A DNA stretch of 64,000 bases from NCBI GenBank assembly GCA_963821095.1, contig CAWGCJ010000007.1, forward strand, positions 186,001-250,000, written 5' to 3'. The position numbers and the translations under genes are program-made. The DNA is from CAVPHV01 sp963821095. Lineage in GTDB: Bacteria; Actinomycetota; Acidimicrobiia; Spongiisociales; UBA5794. Shown in pieces: positions 43,573 to 52,724 of this stretch (position 1 is the stretch's first letter; each line of letters begins with the position of its first letter). The notes under the pieces are model-generated. The model saw only the letters and a list, made by a program, of their open reading frames with translations, searched no databases and had not been told where the DNA came from.

Positions 43573-44334
43573 GTGCAGCAACGCAGAGTGACCGGACCGG
43601 ATGGCACACGGTGGATCGTGGGGCGGCGTTGGTTGGTGTCTCGGCCGCGCTACTTCGGGTTTCGGTTCGGGGTCGATCGCAAGGTTCCACAGTACGAACC
43701 CCCGCACTCCGGCGATGCGCCCGCACCGCGGGTGGTGCGTCGCCCGGCGCCGACTCGTCCGCCGACGCCCCCCGTCGTTCGCTACCGCGACAAGGATCCC
43801 AAGCCACGGGGTGGCGGTTGGTGGTTTGGCGGTTCGGGCCGGCCCGGTGGTGGAGGGTTCGGCGGGGGTGGCCTCGGCGGTGGTCACAGCAGCGGTGGCG
43901 GTGGCCGATCCGGCTCATCGGGCGGGGGCGGCCGGGGCAGGTCGTCTGGTGGTGGCAAGCGCGGCGGCGGTGGCGGCGCCATCGGTGGCGCCGTGGCCAT
44001 CTTGCTGAAGGTCCTCAAGTACGTGCTCATCGTGATCCTGGTCATCGCCGTTGCTCTGTTCGTGATCTTCGTGCTCGCGCCCACCCTCCTGTTCCTACTC
44101 CAGTACGCGGTCTTCTACCTCGTCATCGGAGCCACCATCGTGCTGCGGTTGCTCACGGGGAGACCTTGGATCATCGAGCTGGAGGAAGCCGACGGCTATC
44201 GGGTCAGGGCGTGGCGGATCAAGGGCTGGCAGGAGAGCAAGCGGGTCATCGACGAGGTGGCCGAAGCCGTTCGTCGTGGCGATCGTGCCGAGCCTGCCGG
44301 TGCCGAGTCGGTTGACATCATCAACGCGCCCTGA
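43573..44334 (+). CDS. Gly-rich membrane protein, 253 aa
   Basis: GTG 43573 with GGGGGAT just upstream; a longer in-frame start at 43474 would overlap the opposite gene. Order: basic N-terminus containing GTRWIVGRRWLVSRPRYFGF, a Pro-rich stretch, a Gly/Ser-rich region (about residues 80-140), two hydrophobic helices (VLIVILVIAVALFVIFVLA and LLQYAVFYLVIGATIVL), and a charged C-terminal domain WIIELEEADGYRVRAW. No known family; it appears paired with the TPM-like gene across the divergent gap. Confidence 0.7.
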   Translation: MQQRRVTGPDGTRWIVGRRWLVSRPRYFGFRFGVDRKVPQYEPPHSGDAPAPRVVRRPAPTRPPTPPVVRYRDKDPKPRGGGWWFGGSGRPGGGGFGGGGLGGGHSSGGGGRSGSSGGGGRGRSSGGGKRGGGGGAIGGAVAILLKVLKYVLIVILVIAVALFVIFVLAPTLLFLLQYAVFYLVIGATIVLRLLTGRPWIIELEEADGYRVRAWRIKGWQESKRVIDEVAEAVRRGDRAEPAGAESVDIINAP

Positions 44335-44397
44335 GCGCGTTCGTAACCTCGACGCCGGCGCGCCAGAATCAGGGCCATCACGATCGCGAACGTACGA

Positions 44398-45672
44398 ATG
44401 GGGACCGACCAACTGATGGATCACATCCTTTACCTCGAATGCATGGTCTGCGGGAAGCAGTACGACGTCGACGACGTCCAGTACGTGTGTCCCGATCACG
44501 GCCTTGATGGCGTCCTCGATGTCATCTACGACTACGACCGGATCGGGGCGAGCTTCCCCCGCCAGCATCTCGCCGCCGACTTCGACCACAACATGTGGCG
44601 CTACCGGCCGCTCCTGCCGATCGAGGCCCATGCTGCGGTGCCGCGGCTGCACGTCGGGTGGACACCCATGTGGCGGGTGTCGAACGCCGGTGATCCCTAT
44701 GGACTCCACGACCTGTGGGTCAAGGATGAGGGTCGGAATCCAACCGGTTCACTGAAAGACCGCGCCAGCGCGATGGCGATCACCAAGGCGAAGGAGGCCG
44801 GGGCCGCCGTGATCACCACGGCCAGCACCGGAAACGCCGCTGCGGCGTTGGCGGGCTTGGCCGCGGCCGAGGGAACGCCGGTCGTGATCTTTGTTCCTCG
44901 CAGTGCACCGGAGGCCAAGATCGCCCAGCTCCTTGCCTACGGGGCCCGGGTGTTCCTGGTCGACGGCAGCTATGACGATGCGTTCTCGTTGTGTATTGAA
45001 GCCTCGGACCGTTTTGGCTGGTACAACCGCAATACCGGATACAACCCCTACATGAGCGAGGGGAAGAAGACCGCAGCGTTCGAGATCGCCGAGCAGCTCA
45101 ACTGGGATGTACCCGACGCCGTGATCGTCAGCGTCGGGGACGGATGCATCATCGGCGGGCTCTACAAGGGGTTCCATGACCTGAATGCCCTGGGATGGAT
45201 CGACAAGATGCCCCGCCTGATTGGGGTGCAGGCCAGCGGCTCCAACTTCCTCGAAGACGCCTGGGAGCGCGGTGAGGACGTGTTGACCAAGGCACCGATT
45301 GCTGCCTCGAGCGTCGCCGACAGCATCGTCGCCGGCCTCCCGGCGGATCGTCTCAAGGCGATGCGGGCGGTGAAGTTCACCGAAGGTGGCTTTGTTGAGG
45401 TCTCCGATGACGAGATTCTTGCCGCCATTCCCGCCATGGCCCGTCAGACCGGTGTGTTCGCCGAGCCTGCCGCGGCGGCGGCCTACGCCGGGTTGGTCGG
45501 CGCCATCGCCGAGGACCTGTTGGTGCCCGAGGATCGGGTCGTCATCCTGAGCACCGGAACCGGCCTGAAGGACGCCCCTGCTGCGATGCGCGGCGTTGCA
45601 TCCGTGGGTATCGAGGGCACGGTGATCGAACCAAACCTCGATGCGGTCGAACGGGCGATGGCCGGCGAGTAG
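44398..45672 (+). CDS. thrC: Threonine synthase
   Basis: 424 aa. Converts O-phosphohomoserine to threonine with PLP. A short zinc-ribbon-like N-terminus (LECMVCGKQYDVDDVQYVCPDHG) precedes the fold-type II core with the PLP Lys in NPTGSLKDRASAM near 120, TTASTGNAAAALAGLAAAEG and VSVGDGCIIGGLYKGF. The start is ATG 44398 or ATG 44416; both fit. The gene stands alone, without thrA or thrB nearby. Confidence 0.92.
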   Translation: MGTDQLMDHILYLECMVCGKQYDVDDVQYVCPDHGLDGVLDVIYDYDRIGASFPRQHLAADFDHNMWRYRPLLPIEAHAAVPRLHVGWTPMWRVSNAGDPYGLHDLWVKDEGRNPTGSLKDRASAMAITKAKEAGAAVITTASTGNAAAALAGLAAAEGTPVVIFVPRSAPEAKIAQLLAYGARVFLVDGSYDDAFSLCIEASDRFGWYNRNTGYNPYMSEGKKTAAFEIAEQLNWDVPDAVIVSVGDGCIIGGLYKGFHDLNALGWIDKMPRLIGVQASGSNFLEDAWERGEDVLTKAPIAASSVADSIVAGLPADRLKAMRAVKFTEGGFVEVSDDEILAAIPAMARQTGVFAEPAAAAAYAGLVGAIAEDLLVPEDRVVILSTGTGLKDAPAAMRGVASVGIEGTVIEPNLDAVERAMAGE

Positions 45673-45682
45673 CGGCCGGTAG

Positions 45683-47131
45683 CTACCCCTCATCCAGCGG
45701 AATGGCGATGGTGTAGCAAGGGACGTCGAAGCTGTACGTAGCGGCGACGTCGGATACCTCGAAGGGCTGGATCAGGTCGTAGGGGGCGACCGCCCCTGCG
45801 GCAAAGCTCGCGCTCAGCCCACCTTGTTCATCGAAGGCTTCCTTGTTGGGAAGGTAGAGCGCCGTCTCCCTGGTCACGGCGTCGTTCAGGTTGTCGGCGA
45901 AGACGGTTGGTGGGCTGATGCCGCCGAACTCCAGGCCGTCGAGATCGGCGCGAGCCGTCAGCAGGCCCTCGGGGGTCAGGTCGCCCAATTCGGCGGCGTG
46001 GTCAAGGATCTGCTTGGTTGCTGCGAACTCGATGTAGCCCTTGATCAGACTGTCGCTGGGATAGCGGTCGGGGAAGGCGTCGGCCAAGCCGGCGTAGACC
46101 TCGGACATGCCGACGACGTCCGCGCCTGCGGGGGAGAAGAGCATCGAGAGCGTCCAGTTTTCCGCCAGATAGTCGCCGAGGTCGGTGGCGAGCAGCCGGG
46201 GGCTGAACGATGGCATGGCGCCCGACCAGGAACCTGCATAATCCTCTGCAAGGGCGGCCGTCACGATTTCGGCCGTTGAGTTCGGTTCGGTGGCGAGCCA
46301 GGTCAAGTCGGCTTCAACCCCGGCGATCTCGGATCCGACGGCGCTCATGTCGCGGGTGGGGTCGATGGAGCCGCCGCCGTCGAGGCGGATCTGGAGTCCG
46401 AGTTCCTCGGCGAGGATCCGGGCACCGGCCGCAGAGTCTTCTCCGTACTCGCTGCCGTCGGTGGCGATCGCCAGAGTCGGCAGGAACCCGGTCTCCAATT
46501 GATGGGCGGCCGCAAGGGCGCTCAACCCGTTGATCGCCTCGATGCAGTAGTTGCTGCCGGTCTCTATCACGTTGGCGCCAAGACCGGGGTCGGCCCAGCC
46601 CGAATACCAACCGGTGGCAACGGCGAGCCGATCGTCGACCACGAGGTCGGTGGCAATGGCGGCGGTGTTTTGCGATCCGGTGGAATGCGAGAAGAACACC
46701 ACACGATCCTTGAGGTCTGCGTAGGAGGCCCGGTAGCGGTCGGGGTCAAGGCCGGTGTCCTCGATGAGGAGCTCAACCCGGCGCCCGGCAATCCCCCCGG
46801 ATTCATTCAGATCGCTCCAGAAGACGAGTTGGGCATCGACCAGGTCGACGTCGTGGCCCGAGAGGGGGCCGCTGAGGTCGGCGAGAAGACCGAGATAGAT
46901 GGTATCGGCGGTAACGGTGATTCCGTCGACCACAATGCCGTCGTCGACGGTTGGGCTGGTCGTCGTGGTTGTGGTCGCCGGTGCGCGGGTCGTCGTGGTT
47001 GTGGTGGTCGTCGCCGCCGCTGTGGTTGTCGTGGTTGTGCTCGCCGGGTCCGACCCACCGGAGCTGTTGCAGGCGGCAGTCATGACGGCGAGGACGATCA
47101 GCAAGCTCACACCGGGCAATCGCCGGTTCAC
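45683..47131 (-). CDS. Substrate-binding lipoprotein of Leu/Ile/Val-type ABC transporter family
   Basis: 482 aa. Lipobox MTAAC (Cys21), a long Thr-rich linker (residues ~30-60), then the periplasmic-binding fold type I: YLGLLADLSGPLSGHDVDLVDAQLVFWSDLNESGGIAGRRVELLIEDTG. No transport ATPase or permease is adjacent. Its ATG overlaps the stop of the BON-OmpA gene (ATGA), so the two are made together. It may be a receptor rather than a transporter subunit. Confidence 0.85.
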   Translation of the reverse strand: MNRRLPGVSLLIVLAVMTAACNSSGGSDPASTTTTTTAAATTTTTTTTRAPATTTTTTSPTVDDGIVVDGITVTADTIYLGLLADLSGPLSGHDVDLVDAQLVFWSDLNESGGIAGRRVELLIEDTGLDPDRYRASYADLKDRVVFFSHSTGSQNTAAIATDLVVDDRLAVATGWYSGWADPGLGANVIETGSNYCIEAINGLSALAAAHQLETGFLPTLAIATDGSEYGEDSAAGARILAEELGLQIRLDGGGSIDPTRDMSAVGSEIAGVEADLTWLATEPNSTAEIVTAALAEDYAGSWSGAMPSFSPRLLATDLGDYLAENWTLSMLFSPAGADVVGMSEVYAGLADAFPDRYPSDSLIKGYIEFAATKQILDHAAELGDLTPEGLLTARADLDGLEFGGISPPTVFADNLNDAVTRETALYLPNKEAFDEQGGLSASFAAGAVAPYDLIQPFEVSDVAATYSFDVPCYTIAIPLDEG

Positions 47132-48762
47132 GGGACAACCCCAAACGTGATCGTGCTGTTGGTCTCGGACCCGGCCACCGCCACCAGTCTGGCTGCGGGG
47201 ATGTCGCGGCCGACCAATAGCAGGACGACGGCGTCGGCCCGCGCCTGAGCCAGAGCCCTGTTGGCATCGGCGTCGCCGGCAGGGTCGGTGTGGCCGGTGA
47301 CGATGACGGTCAAGCCGGGATTGTCGGCGATGAATACGGCCGCCGAATCGAGCGTGGCTTCGTCCTCGGGTCTGAGTTCGGCGCTGGCGGTGGCGAAGAC
47401 AATCGGCGAGGTCTCGACCAAAGCCTCGAGCTCTCGGCTCAGCGTTCCCTGTTCGCCGCGCACTTGGAGACGGGTCCGCACCGAATCGATCCCGTTGACG
47501 GCCAGCAACGCTTCACGCAACGGAGCGGTGTATCCGAAGTATCCGGCGTCGAGTTCGTCGCGCGGGACCATTCCGGTGATGGTCGCCGTACCGTCGATGA
47601 CGGTGACTCCGAGATGGCCGAACCCGGCATCGTCGCGCGCCTGCTCGGCGGCGGCAGGCACTTCGGCCGGGTCCGGCGGCGGGGGCGGCTCGACGGTGAG
47701 GCGGTTGTCAACCGTGCTCACACCCTCCAAGGAGCCAACCGCCGCAGCTGCCGCGTCGCTGGCCTCATCAGACTCAACGGACCCGGTGAGTACCGCGGTC
47801 CCGTCATCAATCGTCACCGTGACCGCAGTGATGCCTCCGTCGATGAGGGCCTGGGTAGCTGCAGCCTCCGCGGTTTCAGCCTGGTTGGCCGCAACCTCGG
47901 GGGTGTCGTCTGTCTCGCCCAGTTCGCCCGATGAGGCAGTGGGCGCCACCTGTTCGGTGCCCGTTTCCAGCGGAGTGGCGCTCTGGTTGTTCAGGGCCCA
48001 CCATCGCCCAACCACAAAGGCGATTGCAGCGAGGATGGCAACTACCACCACTCGAACCACGATTTTGCGCTTGGGATGCTCGTCGGCGACCGGTCGCATG
48101 CGACTCCGCAGTTGGGCGCCGAGCGTCTGGGGATCGGAGAGGTCGTTGCCTGTTGTTGGTTGGCCGGGACTGGGGCGGGTTCGTGGTTCCCTCACGGGTT
48201 CGGCCGGCGGCGCGGTTTCGTCCCACGTGTCGAGGTCGGTGTCGTCGGCGATGTGACCTTCGTCCGCAGCGCTTGCGGTCGGCTGGGACGTCTCGATGTC
48301 GGTAGGTTCGGGTGAGGCTACGACCTCGTCGGGAACAGCCTCCGGCGATGCCTCTGCCTCTGCCTCGGGTTCGGTGGGTTCGGTCGGCGGCTCGGGGCCC
48401 AGCTGCGGCTCATGATCGACCATCGGCGGTGGCTGAAGGTGGGCATCGCTCGTATCTGCCGGTACAGCTTCGGCGTCGGGCGTGACGGTGTCTGTCGTCT
48501 CAGTGTCAACCGCCGCCGTCTCGGGAGTGGTTCCGTCGGCGTCGACTGCCGGAGGAGGCGCTGCAGCCTCGGCTTGGTCCACTGCCTCCGGTTCGGTCAG
48601 TAGCGAATTGGTGCGTTCGAGCGACTCTTGCGTGGCGGCCTCGATGCGAGAGGCAAGTTCGTCGAAGCGGGCGCGAAGCGATTCGAGGTAGTCAGATGGC
48701 GCCACGTCATCCGATTCCTCGTCGGTGTGAGTGCTGTCGGGGTCCCCGACGTGCTCCTCCAT
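47128..48762 (-). CDS. BON-domain and OmpA-family protein
   Basis: 544 aa. Acidic Pro/Glu/Thr-rich N-terminal half (to about 225), one transmembrane helix (IVVRVVVVAILAAIAFVVG, near 234), then two BON domains (~300-357, ITAVTVTIDDGTAVLTGSVES; ~372-432, LGVTVIDGTATITGMVP) and a C-terminal OmpA peptidoglycan-binding domain (FATASAELRPEDEATLDSAAVFI, VTGHTDPAGDADANRALAQARADAV). The outside domain therefore grips the cell wall while a long acidic domain stays in the cytoplasm. ATG 48762 is in frame; an earlier ATG at 48879 is less likely. Confidence 0.88.
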   Translation of the reverse strand: MEEHVGDPDSTHTDEESDDVAPSDYLESLRARFDELASRIEAATQESLERTNSLLTEPEAVDQAEAAAPPPAVDADGTTPETAAVDTETTDTVTPDAEAVPADTSDAHLQPPPMVDHEPQLGPEPPTEPTEPEAEAEASPEAVPDEVVASPEPTDIETSQPTASAADEGHIADDTDLDTWDETAPPAEPVREPRTRPSPGQPTTGNDLSDPQTLGAQLRSRMRPVADEHPKRKIVVRVVVVAILAAIAFVVGRWWALNNQSATPLETGTEQVAPTASSGELGETDDTPEVAANQAETAEAAATQALIDGGITAVTVTIDDGTAVLTGSVESDEASDAAAAAVGSLEGVSTVDNRLTVEPPPPPDPAEVPAAAEQARDDAGFGHLGVTVIDGTATITGMVPRDELDAGYFGYTAPLREALLAVNGIDSVRTRLQVRGEQGTLSRELEALVETSPIVFATASAELRPEDEATLDSAAVFIADNPGLTVIVTGHTDPAGDADANRALAQARADAVVLLLVGRDIPAARLVAVAGSETNSTITFGVVP

Positions 48763-48854
48763 GCGTTGTCCCTTCGCCGCGCCGCACGTGCGCGTCATCG
48801 TAGGCTCAAGGATCGGCACGAGATTAGGGCACCTTGAGATTGCCCGCTTCCGGC

Positions 48855-50651
48855 TCAGCGGTCGTGGTCGCCTGCCCACAGGTGGCGGAACTCGTCGTTA
48901 GTCTTCAGTAGCGAGGCCACGTCGCCGATGGCGTCGATCCGCCCATCCTTGAGCACCACGATCTGGTCGGCTCGGTAGAGCGCAGGACGACGGTGCGAGA
49001 CGACGAGTGCGGTGGCGCCGGCTTGGTCGGTGAAGAGGCGCTCCCACAGAGTGCGCTCCGTCTCGACGTCGAGGGCGCTGGAGAGGTCGTCGAAGATCAG
49101 CAACTCCGGCTGCCGAACGAACATTCTGGCCGCCGCGGTGCGTTGAACTTGCCCGCCCGAGAGCCGCATGCCGAGGGGGCCGACCCTGGTGGCCAGGCCG
49201 TCGGGCATGTCCTCCAGGTCGCGCTCGAGTGCCGCTGAGCGGATGGCAGTGGCCACGGTTTCAGTGTCCTCTGGAAGCCCGAGGAGCAGATTGTCCTCGA
49301 GGCTCATCGAGAAGAGGGCCGGCACCTGGGGGGTGTAGGCGGATCGGGGAGGAACGAAGAACCTGTCGGGATGGTCGACCGGAGTTCCATTCCAACTGAT
49401 TTCGCCACGACGGAGTGGGACCAAACCGATCAGAGCGCGCAACAGGGTTGTCTTGCCGGATCCGATCCGTCCGGTTACCACTGTGAAGCTGCCGCGTTCG
49501 ATGGTGAGGTCGATCTCGCTGATCCCGGCGTCGCTGTCGGGGTAGTGGAAGGTCAGATCACGGATTGCGAGGCGTTCAAGCCGGTCGGCAGTGGTTCGGA
49601 TCGGAGCGGCCGGGGCCGGGACGTCGCCGCTGAGCCCGAGGTCTCGTTTCTGGGTCAAGTCGCGCCACGTTCCGCCGCGCATCAGTTCGACCATCCTGTC
49701 GACCGAGACGCCGGCCTGCCGGAAGCGCGCCAAGAACAGGCCGACGAAGAACACGGCATCGGTGACGAAGTCGAGGAAGTACACAAACAGGGCGAACTGG
49801 CCGACGGTCATCTCGCCGTTGCCCATCGCTTCCGCCGACAGGATCAGGATGAGCCCGGTTCCGATGTTGAGCGTGTTCCAGAACACCGATTCGAGCGAAG
49901 CGGTGAGTACCCGGTCGCGCACCATCGCTTGGCGGCGTTCGTCGTTGAGCCCGGCGAAGTGGTGGATGACACTTCGTTCTGCGCCGGCGACTTTGATCGA
50001 CTGCACGGACCCGAACATCTCGCCGATGACACTGGTGATACGGCCGGTCGCTTCGCGGGCCGCGACCCGGTAGCGCCGGATGCGGGTACCGGCGCGTTCC
50101 GCGATCACGATCACGATCACGAGCGGGGTGAATACGAGCAGAGTCATCCGCACGTCGATGGTCATCAGGATCGTGAGCGCAACAGTGGCAAACACGGCGG
50201 AACCCACCATGTCGACGGTCCAGGTGACGGCTTCCTCGGTGTGCTCGACGTCCTCGCGAAACCGAGTGATGGTCTCGCCCGAGGAGTGGTCGATGGCCTG
50301 GGCGCCGGGCAGCTCATAGATGCGTTGCAGCATGTTGCGCCGCATCAGGCTCCCGATGCGGAAGACGAAGTTGGCGTCGCTCCACATGCCGAGGAACATC
50401 ACGACGATGCGGGCAACTCCGTAGCCGATGAGGGCCGCGATCAATGTCGCCACGTTGAAGCCTGCCGGCTCTTCCTCGAGTCCCGTGAAGAAGGCTGCGA
50501 CGATCAGCCCGGGGATGATCGGCATCACCCAGATGATGGTCCAGAGCACCAGATTGAGCCCGTAGCGCCACGGGAAGGCCCGCATCAGCCGCACCATGGC
50601 GCGTCCGGTTGGGTTGGCGGCCCGCTTGTCGGAGGCTGGTGTGGCGGTCAT
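48855..50651 (-). CDS. ABC exporter half-transporter with degenerate ATPase site
   Basis: 598 aa. Six-helix membrane domain (residues ~20-320) and ATPase domain: Walker A TGRIGSGKTTLL, signature LSGGQVQRTAAARM, Walker B LLIFDDLSSALD, H-loop VVSHRRPAL. The usual catalytic Glu after Walker B is Asp (DDLSSALD), the mark of the non-consensus site in heterodimeric exporters. It overlaps its partner by ATGA. The pair probably exports lipids or drugs. Confidence 0.92.
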   Translation of the reverse strand: MTATPASDKRAANPTGRAMVRLMRAFPWRYGLNLVLWTIIWVMPIIPGLIVAAFFTGLEEEPAGFNVATLIAALIGYGVARIVVMFLGMWSDANFVFRIGSLMRRNMLQRIYELPGAQAIDHSSGETITRFREDVEHTEEAVTWTVDMVGSAVFATVALTILMTIDVRMTLLVFTPLVIVIVIAERAGTRIRRYRVAAREATGRITSVIGEMFGSVQSIKVAGAERSVIHHFAGLNDERRQAMVRDRVLTASLESVFWNTLNIGTGLILILSAEAMGNGEMTVGQFALFVYFLDFVTDAVFFVGLFLARFRQAGVSVDRMVELMRGGTWRDLTQKRDLGLSGDVPAPAAPIRTTADRLERLAIRDLTFHYPDSDAGISEIDLTIERGSFTVVTGRIGSGKTTLLRALIGLVPLRRGEISWNGTPVDHPDRFFVPPRSAYTPQVPALFSMSLEDNLLLGLPEDTETVATAIRSAALERDLEDMPDGLATRVGPLGMRLSGGQVQRTAAARMFVRQPELLIFDDLSSALDVETERTLWERLFTDQAGATALVVSHRRPALYRADQIVVLKDGRIDAIGDVASLLKTNDEFRHLWAGDHDR

Positions 50652-52405
50652 GCGAGCACCTCCTCCATGCCGGTGGCCAGCAGTTGCGAGAAGTGCGACT
50701 CGGGGTCCTGCACCAACTCGCCCCTGGGTCCGAATTCGATGATGTGGCCGTCCTCGATGATGAGGATGTCGTCCGCTCGGGTGACGGTGGCGAGCCGGTG
50801 GGCGATGATGAAGCCGGTTCGATTGGTCAGCAGTTTGCCGACGGCGCGTTCGATCATGGCTTCGGTTGCCGGATCGAGCCGCGACGATGCCTCATCGAGA
50901 ATGACCAGACCGGGTTTCTTCAGGAAGATACGGGTGAAGGCGAGCAATTGGGCCTCTCCGGCGGAGAGGCCCCCACCACCCGCACCAAGTTCGGTGTCCA
51001 GGCCCGCAGGGAGCGACTCGAGCCACGGGGTCAGCTCGAGCTCGTCGATCACCGCCCGCAGGTGGTCATCACTCACCGTTTTGTCGAAGAACGTGAGGTT
51101 GTCCCGCACCGAGGCGCGGAAGAGCTGGACATCCTGTGTGACCATCCCGACGTGGTGTCGAAGGTTTTCGACGTCGGCGTCTGGGGCGGCGATTCCGCCG
51201 AGGCGGACGACCCCGTCCTGGGGGTCGTAGAGGCGGGTCAGCAGGCGAGCCAAGGTGGTCTTGCCCGAGCCGCTGCGGCCGAGAACACCGACGACACGGC
51301 CGGCGCCGACCCTGCAACTGATCTCGTGCAGCACCCGGTCGGAGTGGCCGTCGCCGTCGTCGTCGTAGGCAAAGGTGACGTTTTCGAAATCGATCGACAG
51401 CGGACCCGGCGGGATGGGAACGGTGCCGGCCCTGGGGAGGGCGGAGGAGCGATCAAAGAGCTCTTCGACCCGAGAGATCCCGGCACCGGCCTTCTGAAAA
51501 TCCTCCATCTGAGCCCGGATCTGCTCCATCGGGTGCCGCATCATCTCCGTGTAGTGGAAGATGAGGTAAACCGAGCCGATGGTGAGAGCGCCGCTGCCGA
51601 ACAGCACCGAGCCCAGCCAGAACACGAGCGCGGTCCCGACGACGTATGCGCCGATGCTGGCGCCCCACAACATCGAGAAACCAAAACGGCCCCGGACCTC
51701 GGTGGGCCGCCACGCCCGGATCGTGTTGGTGAACCGATACATCATGTAGCCGACGCCGCCGTTTGCCTTGGTGTCCGCCGTTCCGCCGAGTTGCTCTCCG
51801 AGGAACCCGAAGAATGAGGCCCGTTGGGTGCGCGCCGCCGTCCACCACGGGACGGCTTTGGCCTGGGTGAGCAGCATCGACGCCATCGCGACGACGGAGA
51901 ACACCGTCAGGCCCAGCCCCACCCACACGTTCTCGCGCCACAGCAGGACCAGGATCCCGATGAGCAGAACAAAGTTGGCGAGGACCTTGATCGCAAACGC
52001 CGAGAAGAAATTGGACAACGCAGTGACGTCGCCGTCGATCCGTTCGATGAGTTCACCGGGGGTGTGCTGTTTGTGGAAGGTCATGTCGAGGTCCATGACA
52101 TGGGCGGCGAGATCCCGCCGCATCTGATTGGTTGCCGTCCAGCCGACGTCCTCAGCCAGGAAGGTGGCCAGCACAGAGAGGCCCTGGTGGATGACCGCAA
52201 TGATCATGAACCACACGGCATAGGGGAGCAGTTCGCTGATCGAGGCTCCTGCTACGGCGCCGTCCAGGAAGCGGGCGATGAGCTGCGGGTTGAACAGTTG
52301 GAGCGCAATCACGACGAGCAACAGGACGGCGAGCAGCGCCACCCTCATCCGTTGCGGGCGGAGGTAATCGATCAGGAGTCTGAGATAGGCGCGGACCGGG
52401 ATCAT
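50648..52405 (-). CDS. ABC exporter half-transporter with intact ATPase site
   Basis: 585 aa. First gene of the pair. ATPase domain: Walker A GRSGSGKTTLARLL, signature LSAGEAQLLAFTRI, Walker B LVILDEASSRLD with the catalytic Glu, H-loop IIAHRLATV. The membrane domain starts VRAYLRLLIDYLRPQ. The stop overlaps the start of the partner gene (ATGA), as expected for a heterodimer. The substrate is unknown. Confidence 0.92.
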   Translation of the reverse strand: MIPVRAYLRLLIDYLRPQRMRVALLAVLLLVVIALQLFNPQLIARFLDGAVAGASISELLPYAVWFMIIAVIHQGLSVLATFLAEDVGWTATNQMRRDLAAHVMDLDMTFHKQHTPGELIERIDGDVTALSNFFSAFAIKVLANFVLLIGILVLLWRENVWVGLGLTVFSVVAMASMLLTQAKAVPWWTAARTQRASFFGFLGEQLGGTADTKANGGVGYMMYRFTNTIRAWRPTEVRGRFGFSMLWGASIGAYVVGTALVFWLGSVLFGSGALTIGSVYLIFHYTEMMRHPMEQIRAQMEDFQKAGAGISRVEELFDRSSALPRAGTVPIPPGPLSIDFENVTFAYDDDGDGHSDRVLHEISCRVGAGRVVGVLGRSGSGKTTLARLLTRLYDPQDGVVRLGGIAAPDADVENLRHHVGMVTQDVQLFRASVRDNLTFFDKTVSDDHLRAVIDELELTPWLESLPAGLDTELGAGGGGLSAGEAQLLAFTRIFLKKPGLVILDEASSRLDPATEAMIERAVGKLLTNRTGFIIAHRLATVTRADDILIIEDGHIIEFGPRGELVQDPESHFSQLLATGMEEVLA

Positions 52406-52617
52406 GGGTGGTCTTTCGTCCAGAGAGCAGAGAATGCTCCCGAGGCGTACAAGAACGGAGGCGGGTGGTGGCCCGCCGGCGATGGCTCAGTGAGTGCCTG
52501 CCGAAGCAGGTCTAGTTGTTCGCCGCGAGATGAGCCGGACTCGCCGCGGTGTTCGGCAGTTGCCGCACCATGGGATGGCTCCTTTGATCGCTCCGACCGT
52601 TCCCGGTCCTGACACAA
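52402..52617 (-). CDS. Possible short protein coupled to the ABC pair, up to 71 aa
   Basis: A frame starting near TTG 52617 ends in a stop that overlaps the exporter ATG (TCATG on the plus strand at 52402-52405), the coupling pattern seen throughout this window. The sequence is hydrophilic (GESGSSRGEQLDLLRQALTEP) with no domain that I recognise. It could be a small regulator, but the weak start makes it uncertain. Confidence 0.3.
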   Translation of the reverse strand: MCQDRERSERSKEPSHGAATAEHRGESGSSRGEQLDLLRQALTEPSPAGHHPPPFLYASGAFSALWTKDHP

Positions 52618-52724
52618 GTCTGGCCGCGACGCAATACTTTGCGTTCACGGCCCTACGGCAGGATAGGGTTCTGGCCGGCACGAGCGCAACATCGCCCGTG
52701 CGCCATTGTCGCCCAAACCCCCTG
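52618..52724. promoter_or_regulatory. Intergenic gap with inverted repeat upstream of the ABC exporter
   Basis: The gap from the MscS stop to the exporter start is 319 bp, part of it covered by a doubtful short frame. It contains CGCAA-TACT-TTGCG, a perfect 5-bp inverted repeat at 52630-52643, which could be an operator for the exporter operon. I see no tRNA or other gene in it. Confidence 0.35.

Noticed and set aside
49371..51230. Long plus-strand frame opposite the ABC exporter genes
   Set aside because: Shadow of two clear ABC genes; His/Asp/Arg-rich composition typical of GC-rich antisense frames.
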